This document shows positions 1-13,090 of a DNA stretch of 64,000 bases, in pieces. The notes below the pieces were generated by a model. It ran no database searches and was not told the origin of the DNA. It saw only the letters and a list, made by a program, of their open reading frames with translations. The translations under genes and the position numbers were made by a program. The stretch covers positions 21,414,542-21,478,541 of the forward strand of contig NC_056543.1 of NCBI RefSeq assembly GCF_910596095.1, in the 5' to 3' direction. Source of the DNA: Thunnus maccoyii. Lineage: Eukaryota > Chordata > Actinopteri > Scombriformes > Scombridae. Positions within the stretch are counted from its first letter, which is position 1. Every line of letters begins with the position of its first letter.

Positions 1-3000
1 CTCCCCTCACCTCAAGTGGGAGTCTCTCTACAAGATCACATAGGGAAATTTTGTCTGTACAACCATGATACAGAAACTGTAGAGTAACTCATACTTGAGG
101 ATTCTTAAATGTGGTTTTCAAAATCAGATAAATTAGATGTCATGTTTGCATATGAATATTCAAAGAGTTTTTTGGAGGGAGGCTGGCTGCTACAAGTGTT
201 CTCTCATCATTTTAACATTGGTACATGTTTAGCATTGTTCAAATTATAATTTGTTAAAACTAAACAAGTGAAATAATTAAGAAATAAGGCAAGTTGATTA
301 ACAAGCTTCACTGTGTTTTTCTCTTTTCTGTAGAAAGTTTTACTTATTGACTGTTGTGTTCTGTTCTTCACGGTTAAAATTATGTTATAGTACAACTAGA
401 CAAGCAAGCAAGGCTAATGAAAACTAGCCTAGTAATGCCTTCAACTCTCTCCGTTGGTAAAGTGAACCTCTCCTGCGCCAAGCTAACGGACCACATCTCT
501 GTCCACTCAACACAGAGAAAACTGGTAAGAACAAGCAAGCCAACTTCCAAATTATCAATGTAACGGAGCGTAACTGACATATTGAATATATTGTAATAAC
601 TGGATTTCAAATTGTAATGCCTTACTGTTAATAAAAAAAGTAATCACATTACTGTGACGTGTTGCTACGTTAGGCTTTACTGCAATACTGTGTGCTGAGA
701 TTACAGGACTACCTGTCACTGAGTTTTTACGGTCTGGGTCATATACTGTCACCACAACTGACCCATAAAAAAAGAGGCAGCTAATGACAGCTACACTCCC
801 TTCTTTCAGTAATGTGGGACGAACACTGAGTGTACACGAGCTGCCGCTGAAATAACAGTCACAAAAATTAACATCTGGCGGGGATCAGTGCTTATGTTTC
901 TTTCTAGCCTTAAATGTGACTAGACCTATCATGATAACTACTTCTGTTGGACGATATGTGATAAATGATATTATTGTCATTTTAAGTCCATTTTATGCCA
1001 CTGATGTAATGATAACATAATAGCATAATAATTCAAGTACACCCTTTCAAAGAGCAGTGAACTTTGAATCCTGAAGAATATCCAGACATTGGAATTAACG
1101 TGGAAAAATATTTCCCTGAGTCACAAGGTTAGTTGGGATTGCCTGCACACGGCTCCCACCCCTGACATCACATGTGAACATGGAAGTGGGGGAGGGGGGT
1201 GTTTATTTGGAAAGATGTAGGAGTCTTGGCAACTTGCCTCGATGTTCATCGTTCGTGTGCGATAAACGTGTTTTTGTGAATCCCCTGAATCTCTATAACA
1301 GATGTAGAGAGCAAAATTTGCCTAACACATAGAGCCACGGTGGTCACATTTATGAGAAATACATGAGGTTGAAATAAACCGGAATTTTCCTTCAACAACA
1401 AAGATTTCATTGGAAGTTCTTTAACAGGCCAAAACTACCCAGCGTGTCCTTCACACTGAAATGTTTTTAAATTTGGCTGACATCTGGAGCAGAAACAGAG
1501 ACGTGAGTATTCAGCATTCAGTCTCTCCAAAGGGACACTTAGAAAATGGGAATTAATAAACACTTCTTGGCAAATGACACAACTGTATCCCCCTGCTCGC
1601 CCCCCATCCCCCCCCCCAATAAAGTGCAGAGGTTAGTTTCAAACCGCTGAGCTCCCCCGAGGGACCTGTGTGTGACGCAAGAGAGAAATCAGAGCAAGCA
1701 GCTGCTTTGCCCTCCATTCGTTTGACTTATTTTCTCTCTTATTCAATAATTCAATCACATATTCTCTTTGCATGCCTGTCTATCAATCTGTATTCATTCC
1801 AGCTATCAATGCCTGCCACCGACAAGATTTACTTTTATCTATTTTCTTCTGTAACTGCGCAGAATGATAAAAGTGAGCCAGGACATGAAGCAGAGAGGAG
1901 ATAAGAGAAGGCAGGGGCAGGGGTCTCTATCGTTTCAGGAGATGACACGTGTTTGATTTATGCGTTTTGACGGAGGAATGACGCAGAATGAGAAAATTAA
2001 AACCAGGACGTGTTCTTTTCCTCTCCACTGAATCCTGCTCCCACCTCACAGCCTAATAAAAAACCCTGTGATTCCTCACAATGTTCTCCATTGTGCTGTG
2101 TTCCTGTTAGCTAAAGAGGCATTTCCTATCATGGATCAAACCCTGGATCCCCTGCACTCCCTGTTATTAAGGAGAAAGTCATCTGAGCAGGACTCGCAGT
2201 TGATTTGAGATAAGTCCGACCTTCACCAGGTGCACTTATGCAGAAAAATGATTCACTGAAAGAACAAAACTCAACTACAAACACATAAACAGCTGTTTGT
2301 TAATGTAATGCTCGCCTTTGGTGCAAGCATTGGAACAGAGGTATGAAGGCGCCAGGTGTGGAGTTGTTTCACTTTCACTCTGAGCTAAGATCATTTTAAA
2401 TATGTTACTCACATACAGCTGTGATCACACAGGAGCCCAGCAAGAGGAGAGAGACAAGAAATGTTGAATTAGTCCAAAAAGAAGGAGGATGCTGCATTGC
2501 CTGCTTTATATTTACATTATAATTACATACAGTATATGTGAAAGCTTGGATTTGAATCCTGAATTAGATTTATATAAAGTGTATAGATATTTTAAGTGTT
2601 CGTTAATTTATTTGTCAACTATAATTCCTTGTGAGATATCTGTAACTGTTGTATAAACAGATAACGAATGATTGACAATGGAAATATATGAAAATATGTC
2701 CTTATAATTTTTTATGAATATTAAATCTGATATTTTGTATTAATCATATCTAATTCTTATATTTATTAAGGATCTGGTATTATGGCCTTTTTTGACTAAT
2801 TTTTACAAATATCGAGTCTATTTTAAATATATCTGGCATTTTATTCACCAAATGTTATTTAGATTTCTATAATATATTATCTTTATAATATTGTCTTTAT
2901 AACATTTTCTTTACTGTATAATATCTTTCCTGTGTTATGTAATCTGTGTTATCAGTCATTCATGACGTGATTATACACCAGTTACAGATGCTTTGTAGAA

Positions 3001-3808
3001 GTATTTATAATTTTTGACAAATATGATAATACTTTAAATTGTCCTATACATGTTTCTGCTACATTACTACTTACTACTACATTATTAAATGTTTATACAC
3101 TGCTTATAAATGGGTTAAAGGGATTTTAAGTACAAATTAAATACTCATAAACTACATTCAAGTTGATCAAAATAAATTGGTTGTTTTGGGATCTAAAGTC
3201 CAATAAAAAAAATAATCAAGTTGCACAAATTGGATTGGTGAAAGAATTCAAAGTGAAAAATTCCTGTGACATTCAGGTTACCAATGAGAAGCAATGAAGC
3301 ATGGAAGTATTTGATCAGATATGTCAGATAGATATCTGTCCTATCAGGTTATATTTCAAATGATAAAGAAAAGTTCAGATGAGGGGGAATTCAAACCACA
3401 TCAGCTCTGCTTTCAGATAGAGCATTAAGGAAAAAATTTTAATGCTATAAATACAGTGACATTTAAAATTCAACATTAAAACTGCTAGAATCAAAATATT
3501 TATATAAACAATATATCAAATGACTACATGTAATGTCAAAGGAGTTGCTAATAGTGACAAACCAACCTTGCAGTTCCTCAGAGCTGTGTAGCGTCTGTCA
3601 GTTTGTTGTTTGGCTTTACGGCCAACTTAACCATTTTCATTCACTCTCACTGCATCATCATTATCAGCAGGCAGCTCTAAAAATCCACTGTACGCTACCT
3701 GATCAGCACCAAACGCAAGACAAACAAAGTTAGCGACTAGCTGGTGAACATAGTGAACAGATATTTCCCTCAGAACAGAACAGAATCAAATACATTAATG
3801 TATTCACC
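1..3808. other. Gene-free AT-rich sequence
   Basis: No frame with recognisable similarity and no splice-linked exon series was found. The stretch 560-700, with its TAATCACATTAC-type text, looks like a fish repeat but was not delimited. A short block near 3085-3110 (GTTTATACACTGCTTATAAA) resembles the inner inverted-repeat part of the MITE at 3809 and may be a fragment of it. Confidence 0.5.
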
Positions 3809-4103
3809 AACACTTTACTAAAAGTCCTCCTATTTAGCATGTATAAGCAGTATATAAACATTTAATATATGTTTATAAGACAATATAATGTAGTCATAGG
3901 CAGATAGAAAGACATTTTATATCACATCATAAGACATGATAAGACATAATTTATATTATTATTATTTACTGTTATTATTCATTACCAGTCTCTCCTCGTT
4001 GTTGACAAATGCATTCATAAACACTTAGTGTGTTATAAACCATGTATTAACTGTTTATATAGTGCTTATGAATGCTAGATAGGGGGGCTTATAATAAAGT
4101 GTT
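3809..4103. mobile_element. MITE with about 50-bp terminal inverted repeats
   Basis: The left end starts AACACTTTACTAAAAGTCC and continues CTATTTAGCATGTATAAGCA and GTATATAAAC. The reverse complement of the right end reads AACACTTTATTATAAGCCC, then CTATCTAGCATTCATAAGCA and CTATATAAAC. It is 295 bp, AT-rich and has no ORF. The long matching arms would fold into a hairpin. Target duplications were not clear. Confidence 0.8.
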
Positions 4104-4679
4104 AGCATATGGGTTAGTGCTTAGATTTCATTTGCTTAGATTTGTGTGTGTGTGTGTGTGTTGAAACATTTTTCATTGATTGTTTATACAAAAACAGAAA
4201 AGGTTTCTGGGTTTGAGTTTTGAATTGGGTAATTCTTCAAAAAGATAAGAGTGTAAACACAGGCTAATAGTTCCCCCGAGAATCTTTCAGAAAAGCTCCT
4301 TTCAACTGTTAATGGTTTCTTAAAAGGCCTCTTTTGAAACAGTTCTCTTTAAATATTTTAATTACTCCTTCAGGCATAGCCATTAACCACTATGGTTCAT
4401 TGAAAGACCGATAAATTTACAGCACATCTCTGGTGACAGCTGGAAACACGTCAAAAGCTCCACCTGGAACATATTTATTCTTTAAGATTTTCATCTTTCA
4501 GACTTTATTTACTCTGTGCAGCTGTGAAGTCCTTGTTGAATTTTACTCGCAGCTTTTAAATCTTTTTTTTTTATACAACAGAGCAAACCAGCGGAGACTT
4601 CAGTACAGCACACACAGTTCTATGTTCAGGCTATACAGATACTATACTATACAGATCTGTGCTATTTTCATCCCTATTG

Positions 4680-4960
4680 ATTGATCCCAAAGAGGAACGG
4701 CCATGACCATGATAACAGCTCAGAGCCTGAGGCATTTGGAGCGCTGACGCAAGTGTAACTTTTGAAGCGAAGGGTCGTGATCGCAGGTGCCATGACCCAG
4801 TGACTCCACTCCAGTGAGTTAGATAATGATGGCCGGGAGGTGTGATGGGCCGTACCAGCAGGGCTGTTACTGACACTGGCAGTGGCACCGAGGGACAAGA
4901 GGCCGTAGGCAACAGCCCAGTGACGTCCTTCGTCACTGCCTGTAGCTGTGCACTGGCTCA
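4680..4960. other. GC-richer island without recognisable gene
   Basis: It stands out from the AT-rich flanks. Open frames on both strands (minus 4631-4936, 101 aa; plus 4842-5177, 112 aa) show no familiar domain, and the plus frame runs into a (TG)n tract. It could be an enhancer, a repeat fragment or an exon of an unrecognised gene. Confidence 0.35.
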
Positions 4961-5008
4961 GAAAATGATGGGGTTAAATTTGTGCCACATGTCATCCACA
5001 CCACAGTC

Positions 5009-5035
5009 TGTGTGTGTGTGTGTGTGTGTGTGTGT
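5009..5035. repeat. (TG)n microsatellite
   Basis: A dinucleotide run of about 27 bases. A shorter (TG)n tract is at about 4143-4161. Confidence 0.95.
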
Positions 5036-5264
5036 CATTGTCAAGCGAGTGCTGACAGGCACTTGTGGCTCTCTGCATCTCTCATCTGATTTTAAACACA
5101 ACAAACAGAAACTAGGACACAGTGTACTAACATTGTCTGTCAATGATTTAAGACTTTTTGTCGTGACGTATTTGAACTGACATGTTTTGTGAAATTTGGG
5201 ACGCAAAAGCCACATCCTGTATAAAGAATTAAATGTAACCGTGCACATGTAAGCAGCTCAGTAT

Positions 5265-5475
5265 GCTGCTGTAACAAGACTCATGCTAGCAGCTCTGTGA
5301 GGCCCGTACAATGAAGCTTTAAGCTACATGCTAACACATCTCAGCTTAGCTCGTTAGCATGATAACACAAACTACAGCTGAGAATGATGGGAACATGATT
5401 AGTTTTGAAGATATTTGGTCATAAACCAATCTATTTGGACAAATTATAATTTAACCTGATGATGGCGCTTGAGGA
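5265..5475 (-). repeat. Dispersed fish repeat, copy C (reverse orientation)
   Basis: Its reverse complement contains CCTGATGATGGCGC-type, GACCAAATATCTTC-type, GCTAACGAGCT and GAGCTGCTAGCATG phrases, in the order of the copies at 25800-26145 and 33990-34455. It is a partial copy. Confidence 0.6.
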
Positions 5476-5857
5476 AAGTTTAAGGCATCGCTAAAGTTTC
5501 TACAATTCTTCCTGAGTGGGACATGAACGTAATAAATTTTATGGCAATATATCCAACAGTTGTAGAGACATTCCACTCCAAACTGGAAATGTGAACCAGC
5601 ACTGTGAACATGCATGTGTACCTGTTTCACATACACCGTTAGATATAGACAGTGCAAGTTGTAGTATAGCTACATAATAATTAGTATGGCTTAATATAAC
5701 TTTCAACTGGTACTGTGTGTATATACATGGAGGTATGTGTGCATATGAGTATCTTCAAATGTTTTACAGTTTAATTTTTTTTTGGTAAATATGAAAGTGA
5801 TTACCCATAAATTATATGGTTATAATTTTGTATGTGTGGATGTCAAGTCATATCAAG

Positions 5858-6105
5858 TTTTTTTTTTCTTTTATTTATATAGCCCAATATCACCAATCAC
5901 AGATTTTCCTCAGGTGGCTCTACAATCTGTACAACAATACAACATCCTCTATCTTTAGACCCTCAATTTGGAAAGGAAAAACTCCCCCAAAAAGCCTTTA
6001 ACAGGGAAAAAAAATGGAAGAAACCTCAGGAGGAACAACAGTGGAGGGATCCCTCTTCCAAGACGGACAGACATGCAATAGACCAAGAAAGCAAAATTAC
6101 AGTAC
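5858..6105 (+). repeat. Interspersed repeat (ATTTATATAGCCCAATATCACC type)
   Basis: Starting with a T-rich run, the sequence reads TTTATATAGCCCAATATCAC, then CTCAATTTGGAAAGGAAAAA and ATGGAAGAAACCTCAGGAGG, and ends with ACAGACATGCAATAGACC. I recognise this as a common fish repeat. It has no reliable reading frame. Confidence 0.65.
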
Positions 6106-7584
6106 GTAAAAACAGGATTTTCCACATTTGTCTCCACTATGTGTGGTAGATACGTAAACTGTAACACATTTTCCAACCCCCTTCCTTTGTTAGTTATTTT
6201 TCTCTCTTTTATGTCTTTACTTACTATTTACAGTACATATGTATGGATGTATACAGTTTAAGGGTATTTTAAATGCTGTATGCTGTTTAAATTTAAGTGC
6301 TAGTATATATGTGCAGTTTTTTTTTTCCTTTCTTTCCCTCCTTCCCTATTATTCAAAAAAATATTTTTGGAAACAATCTCAGAGCATGTGTTTACATTCT
6401 GGGAAATGTCAAGCACACAGTCTATGGTTCAAACAGGGTTGTGCGTTCTCTCATGTAGCCTCAGTTTAAGTGCTGTTTGAACAGTGGCTACGTGTGCTTG
6501 TCAAGTGGTCAGTGAGCATAAGGGTCAGGCTCAGTGGTTTCCCATAGTATGAGGGCTGATGACCAAATCAGGGAGAGGGAGGAGTAAGAAAGACCAGGAT
6601 GGAAAATACAGAAGAGATAAAAAGTGCTGCTGACATGCTGGGGGAAAACTGAATGCGCTGTTTTCCACATCAGAGAGGCTGGTGTAAAGGTCAGGGGCTG
6701 ATTTGGTTGTTTAAAAGAACTATTCTGTTCCTTCTTCAGAAAATACCAAGATATTTTTGCTCTCTTGTTGTAATCTTGCTCCATAAGTGTTTCTCTGTGA
6801 TATTTTCCTTTTCGGCACAAAACACAAATAGAAACTCACAGAAGTTTCATATACAGTATGACTGTGATACAAAGACAACCAAAGGACACGTACCTGACTG
6901 GAAGACTGTGTGTAATGAGTTTGTCATTATCTGAGTTATTTGTGTGGTGACAAATAAAGCTTTATCAGTGGTTCGTTAGTGTCTAGTGAGCCTATTGTAT
7001 CCTCCTTATCAACTAAATGAATTGAATGTTCTTGGTATTTCTATATTATTTTTGTGTCCTACTGACTTCATGATTACGTAAGACAACCATCATGTAATAA
7101 GAATGTTCTGCCACATATGGATGTGATTAAGTGATTAGGATGTCACTGGTCATTTTGTTCATATGAGTATCCTGTGTTGGGTCCAAATATTTCTAATAAA
7201 AGCTTAAAGTCACTGTGTCAGGGTGCAAGTGCTTTTTTTTAAATTGTATTCTTGTTGATTTGTTGGCATTCAGCACTCATCCTACTGAGGTTTTGTGGAT
7301 GTGCTCATGGTTATTTTAGCCTAAAGCTTCAACATAAATCATTAACTCTATGGCTAATTAGCCATAACACAGATTCTCAGCTAGTGATGCTGAAACAACC
7401 TTTGAGGCATTTCAAACAGTGGAATCATTGCTCATAGCTTTAGTATATGTGGGCGACATTTAACGCAGTCAAATGGGGTAGGGGTGAAACTGGGATTTGT
7501 CCTGCCTTCACTTTTCTGACTTTCCTACACTTATTTACTTTCTTCTATATCTTGTTATATCATATCTGTCCATTAAATATAACC
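6106..7584. other. Gene-free stretch
   Basis: Nothing was recognised except short frames without similarity (minus 6509-6820, plus 6653-6931). Confidence 0.5.
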
Positions 7585-8003
7585 ACCAGCAGCCAGTTAG
7601 CTTAGCTTAGCACATAGACTGGAAACAGGGAGAAACATCTGGCCTGCAGGAGGTAATAAAGTCTGCCTACCACCCCCAAAGCTCACTAATTAACATGTAT
7701 ATGGATTGTTTAATCCTTGTAAAAACTACAAATCACACAGGGTTATTTGTAGGACTATTTCTTGTCTAGGACCAGTGACTTTCTGGAGTCTCCACTGGTG
7801 CGAGTGCGTAACAAACCCTGGAAGAGACTGTGTTAATTAAAGTTTTAGAGATGCTGGTAGATGGACTTACCATTTAAACAGAGCCAGGCTATAGTAGCTG
7901 CTGGCTGTAGCTTCCAGATATAAGAGTGGTACCCATCTTGTCATTCAACTCTTGGCAAGAAAGCCAATACGTGTATTTTCAGAAATGTCAAACTATTCCT
8001 TTA
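7585..8003 (+). repeat. Interspersed fish repeat (AGCCAGTTAGCTTAGCTTAG type)
   Basis: Begins AGCCAGTTAGCTTAGCTTAG, continues AGACTGGAAACAGGGAGAAA, AAAGCTCACTAATTAACATG and GGACTATTTCTTGTCTAGGA, and ends TGTCAAACTATTCCTTTAAT. This order is that of a very frequent percomorph repeat. It has no coding capacity. Confidence 0.75.
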
Positions 8004-8144
8004 ATGTAATGAAAAAGAGACACTCCTTAGGAATAAAGTATGTTTTACAAAGAGTCCCTTCAGACATGTAGTTCAGAGACTACTGAATCATGCGGACAGC
8101 TCTGTATAATGAAAGATACCAGTTATACATGATGAAGAGTTTGA

Positions 8145-8146
8145 GC

Positions 8147-8197
<51 letters not shown>

Positions 8198-8211
8198 CAT
8201 ACACACACACA
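8145..8211. repeat. Compound (TA)n/(CA)n microsatellite
   Basis: Alternating AT runs and CACA runs over about 67 bases. Confidence 0.95.
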
Positions 8212-9932
<1,721 letters not shown>

Positions 9933-12485
9933 CTGCCGATTTCTGTCTGTGATGAGGGCTGACAGTTGCATCTGTTGCTCCTTAAGAAATTCTATGCTGC
10001 GCTTCAGACCTTCTACCTCACACCAGATGCTATTTGGGACCTCTGAGCTCTGTAAAAAACATTCGGTCATATCACTAACTGTGTTATCACACAACTGATT
10101 TGTGTGTCTGATAACATCAAATTACCTGGACAAATTGAAGATCCCAAACCTTGTTAATTCTGTCCTTGATCAAAGAGCAGGTGCCATATTGGCCAGGAGA
10201 GTCTGACCTATGAATGTCAAAAACATTTTAATTAGTTTATTTAACAGGGGCCAAGCACAACACAAATGTTGAGCCAGAGTTAGCTATATAGCTAATTTAC
10301 ATCTGTGGTCAGACATTAAAGTACAAAAAGTGATACATTAAAAAATATCATATTGTTTTGACCTGTTTTCTATATCAATGATACAAGCCGAAGTGTACTA
10401 CCTGCAGTCAACAGAGAGGATCAGCCCACCCCCCATCTCATTCAGATCTCTGACAATCCCTGCCTGTTCATTCTGTCAGGCCTGTACGATGGTAGGAATT
10501 GTGTAAAGTCGTTGATGGCGGAAGAAGGTGCTGGCACTGATGCACTGAAGCCCAAACAGCTTCAGCATTCTTATGATCTGGGTAGCCATGCAACCCGAAA
10601 AGTGGATGGCACCACTCAATAAGAGGTTGCAGGCAGGTATTTTTTCGGTGCAGCACTAGCTGGTTCTGCTAATAACGCCCATGCCCACATGTTGTACAGA
10701 CCTAAGAGATGTATAAGACAGGCAAAAAATTACCAGTCTATATCATAAAAATAATAAAGTATATAAATAGATCAATACAAAAACAAAACAAAAAAAAATA
10801 AACAAACCCTAACCCAGGTTATGAACTTCCTTTTTCAGAATTCACAAATACCCTCTTACTTGCTTTATTTTTTACATAAGTTCTCTCCTGCTGCTCTCTG
10901 TTTCCCTGGGTTTCTCCACAACAGGCAGGGCAAATGTTAAACAAGGACATCAGCTGGCTTTGGCACACAATGAACTTTTCAGCAGCACTGAAAAAAGAAA
11001 AAGTTGTTATTTCTGACTATGACACAATTTGGTGACACATAATCTATCTAATCTAAATTAAAAGAAGAAGTCATACTAGAGGCCAGGGGGAGATTCCTGA
11101 AATGGCTCTTTTTACAGTTCCTTGTCAGATGACTCACTCATTTCTTCCTCTGGGATCCATGACATATCACCAGCTTCGTCAATGAAAACAGAGGAGGATT
11201 CATCATCGCTGTGTACAGCACTGGCCAGTGGATTTGATGTTCGTTTCTCACACCTTTCTGTCTGAGTCCCTGCACTCACCATCGTGGGCTGTACCTGGAC
11301 AGCTAGGATAAAAAAAAAAGAAATCTACCCTATATAATTGTGCAACATTATACATTCAGTGGCCACTTTAATAGGAACACTTGTACAATCTAATGCCATC
11401 TAATACAACAGCTGTCACAAAATCTGCATTTATGAAGCTTATAATGTTCAATGTTTGTTGACATTCGGTCTGAATGTGTTAGTTCAATCATATGTTAATC
11501 ATGGAGGTCATAGTTAGTGTTGGAGTTGTACCAGCCTGCATCATACTGAGAGGTTTTTCTAATATTTTGCCCTCCTACATTATGTAAATGGATGTGTGGC
11601 ATGTACAGCTAATTCTAGATGTAAGAGTAGTGTTACACTACCTGATGAATGATGTAAAGGCTTGAGGTTACACTGTGAGCCAGAGTGAAGCACAGATGGT
11701 TGAGGAGCCAGTGGAGAGAATGCCTCTTCATCTGGGTCTACATGCACTGCAGCACCGGCTATAGGTGCATCTGTAGTATCTCCCAAATCCTTTTAACACA
11801 CCAACATTACACCACATGAAAATAAATTACAAATATATTAGCTGTGCAAACAAAGTCACCAAGCTGTAACTAATATGTAAACAGTACAGTATATTAACAA
11901 AATGCATTGCTAACGCTAGCTAACATTAGCCATTATGCCTAATTAGCTGGGGGGGGGGGGGTTACAAGTTAGCTAAGTTGCCTTACAACAATCAACACGT
12001 ATCACACGTTGCGTCTCATTATTTAAAAACATTATTTTGACTAATTTGGAAGCTGGCAAACGTTAGAAAACAATACTCACGGTGCACAGTTCACGTTTTC
12101 GTCGAGCTGAATCTCTGACGGATCCGTGACCATTAGGCCCGCCAGCGGCAAAACCAGAAGCTGCTGCTGATGGCGGACCTGATAAAACCGCTGTGTGCAT
12201 TGAAAGAACCGCGCCAGCATTGAGTCTCACCCGCTCCTGGCATTGGCATCCCATCCTGAACTCCATCATACGGCTAGGCTGATAATCCTCTGGTCTAAAA
12301 TGAGCGCCAAATAGGACTGCGTTTTTAGTATCAGATGCCGAAGTGAAGTCCCGCCTCTTCACTTGCACAAAAGGCACCCAGGGACCAAAGATAGCACCGT
12401 TCCTTTACCTGTTAGGAAAACGGTGGCCCCGATGTCCTGACAGGCTGGAGTTAGTGCAACCAGCACAAACACAATAATTTACCAT
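9933..12485 (-). pseudogene. Decayed THAP-domain transposase-like gene (fish multicopy family)
   Basis: Minus-strand fragments in order: a THAP start (MVNYCVCAGCTNSS, HRGHRFPNR, 12485-12407), then WVPFVQVKRRDFTSA and AHFRPEDYQPSRMMEFRMG (about 12370-12085). A following exon has DPDEEAFSPLAPQ (11795-11640) and the next has MVSAGTQTERCEKR (11300-11120). Then come EKFIVCQSQLMSLFNICPAC (about 10990-10850), ATQIIRMLKLFGLQCISAST and FFRHQRLYTIPTIVQA (10670-10480), SDSPGQYGTCSLIKDRINKV (10210-10120) and SSEVPNSIWCEVEGLKRSIE to DRNRQ (10049-9933). Fish genomes carry many such THAP plus transposase-like genes. This copy has an in-frame TAA right after FPNR (12406-12404), a second stop after SSDKEL, and F in place of the zinc-binding Cys in the expected LCSxHF motif. 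No sequence was found for the region after DRNRQ. It is therefore a nonfunctional relic. Superfamily (P, Kolobok or other) is not settled. Confidence 0.75.
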
Positions 12486-12591
12486 AATGATGATAAATAA
12501 ATGCCATAGCAAACTACCGAAAACAGACCAACTCACTTTACCACAACTGCTCAGACCGTAGACTATGAAAAAAAATATGGACGCAGTCACC

Positions 12592-13090
12592 GCTAGCGAA
12601 AAACAGGCCTAAAACCGTTAAAACAAAATGTACTCACCGGAAAAACTGATCATCCGACTCATTGATGGGTCTTTTATTATTATCAAACGCTAGACTGTTT
12701 TTAGGCGACCACAATGTTACAATTAACTTCAGAGAACTGAAATCATGCTGTGAAATAGCAGCAGCTACGTCTATACGCAATGTTATCGCCGTGGTAGCGA
12801 CTTGTCAATCAAAACGTAGCCACGCCCTAAAGCATACGCTGCTTAATCGTCAAATTTAAATTAAATGGGACCATAATTTACGAAGTGAACATCATGCTAT
12901 ATTGGAGAAGACTTGAAACTACCAATCGAGAACATAAACTCATTAGGAAACAGTTTACTGAGGTAATAAATCAAGAGAGAAGTAAGGTCATTTTCTCATA
13001 GACTTCCATACAATCAGACTTCTTTTTGCAGCCAGTGGAGTCGCCCCCTGCTGGCCATTAGATAGAATGCAGGTTTTTGGCACTCGCCTT
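12592..13090 (+). repeat. About 500-bp repeat, copy 1, next to the THAP pseudogene
   Basis: It runs from GCTAGCGAAAAACAGGC to GCCATTAGATAGAATGCAGG and matches 15866-16380 along its length with substitutions and small indels. Shared blocks include CAAATTTAAATTAAATGGGA and CAGTGGAGTCGCCCCCTGCT. Its low end lies about 100 bases upstream of the THAP pseudogene start codon, so it may be the 5' flank of that element. I recognise the CGCCCCCTGCTGGCCATTAG end as a common fish repeat. Confidence 0.85.

Noticed and set aside
12370..12409. Treating the TAA after FPNR in the THAP relic as part of a short intron (AG then GTAAAG)
   Set aside because: The frame reopens in phase just after the stop and reads on into WVPFVQVKRRDF. 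An intron would be only about 30-47 bases, and the one AG available breaks the THAP frame. A nonsense mutation fits better.
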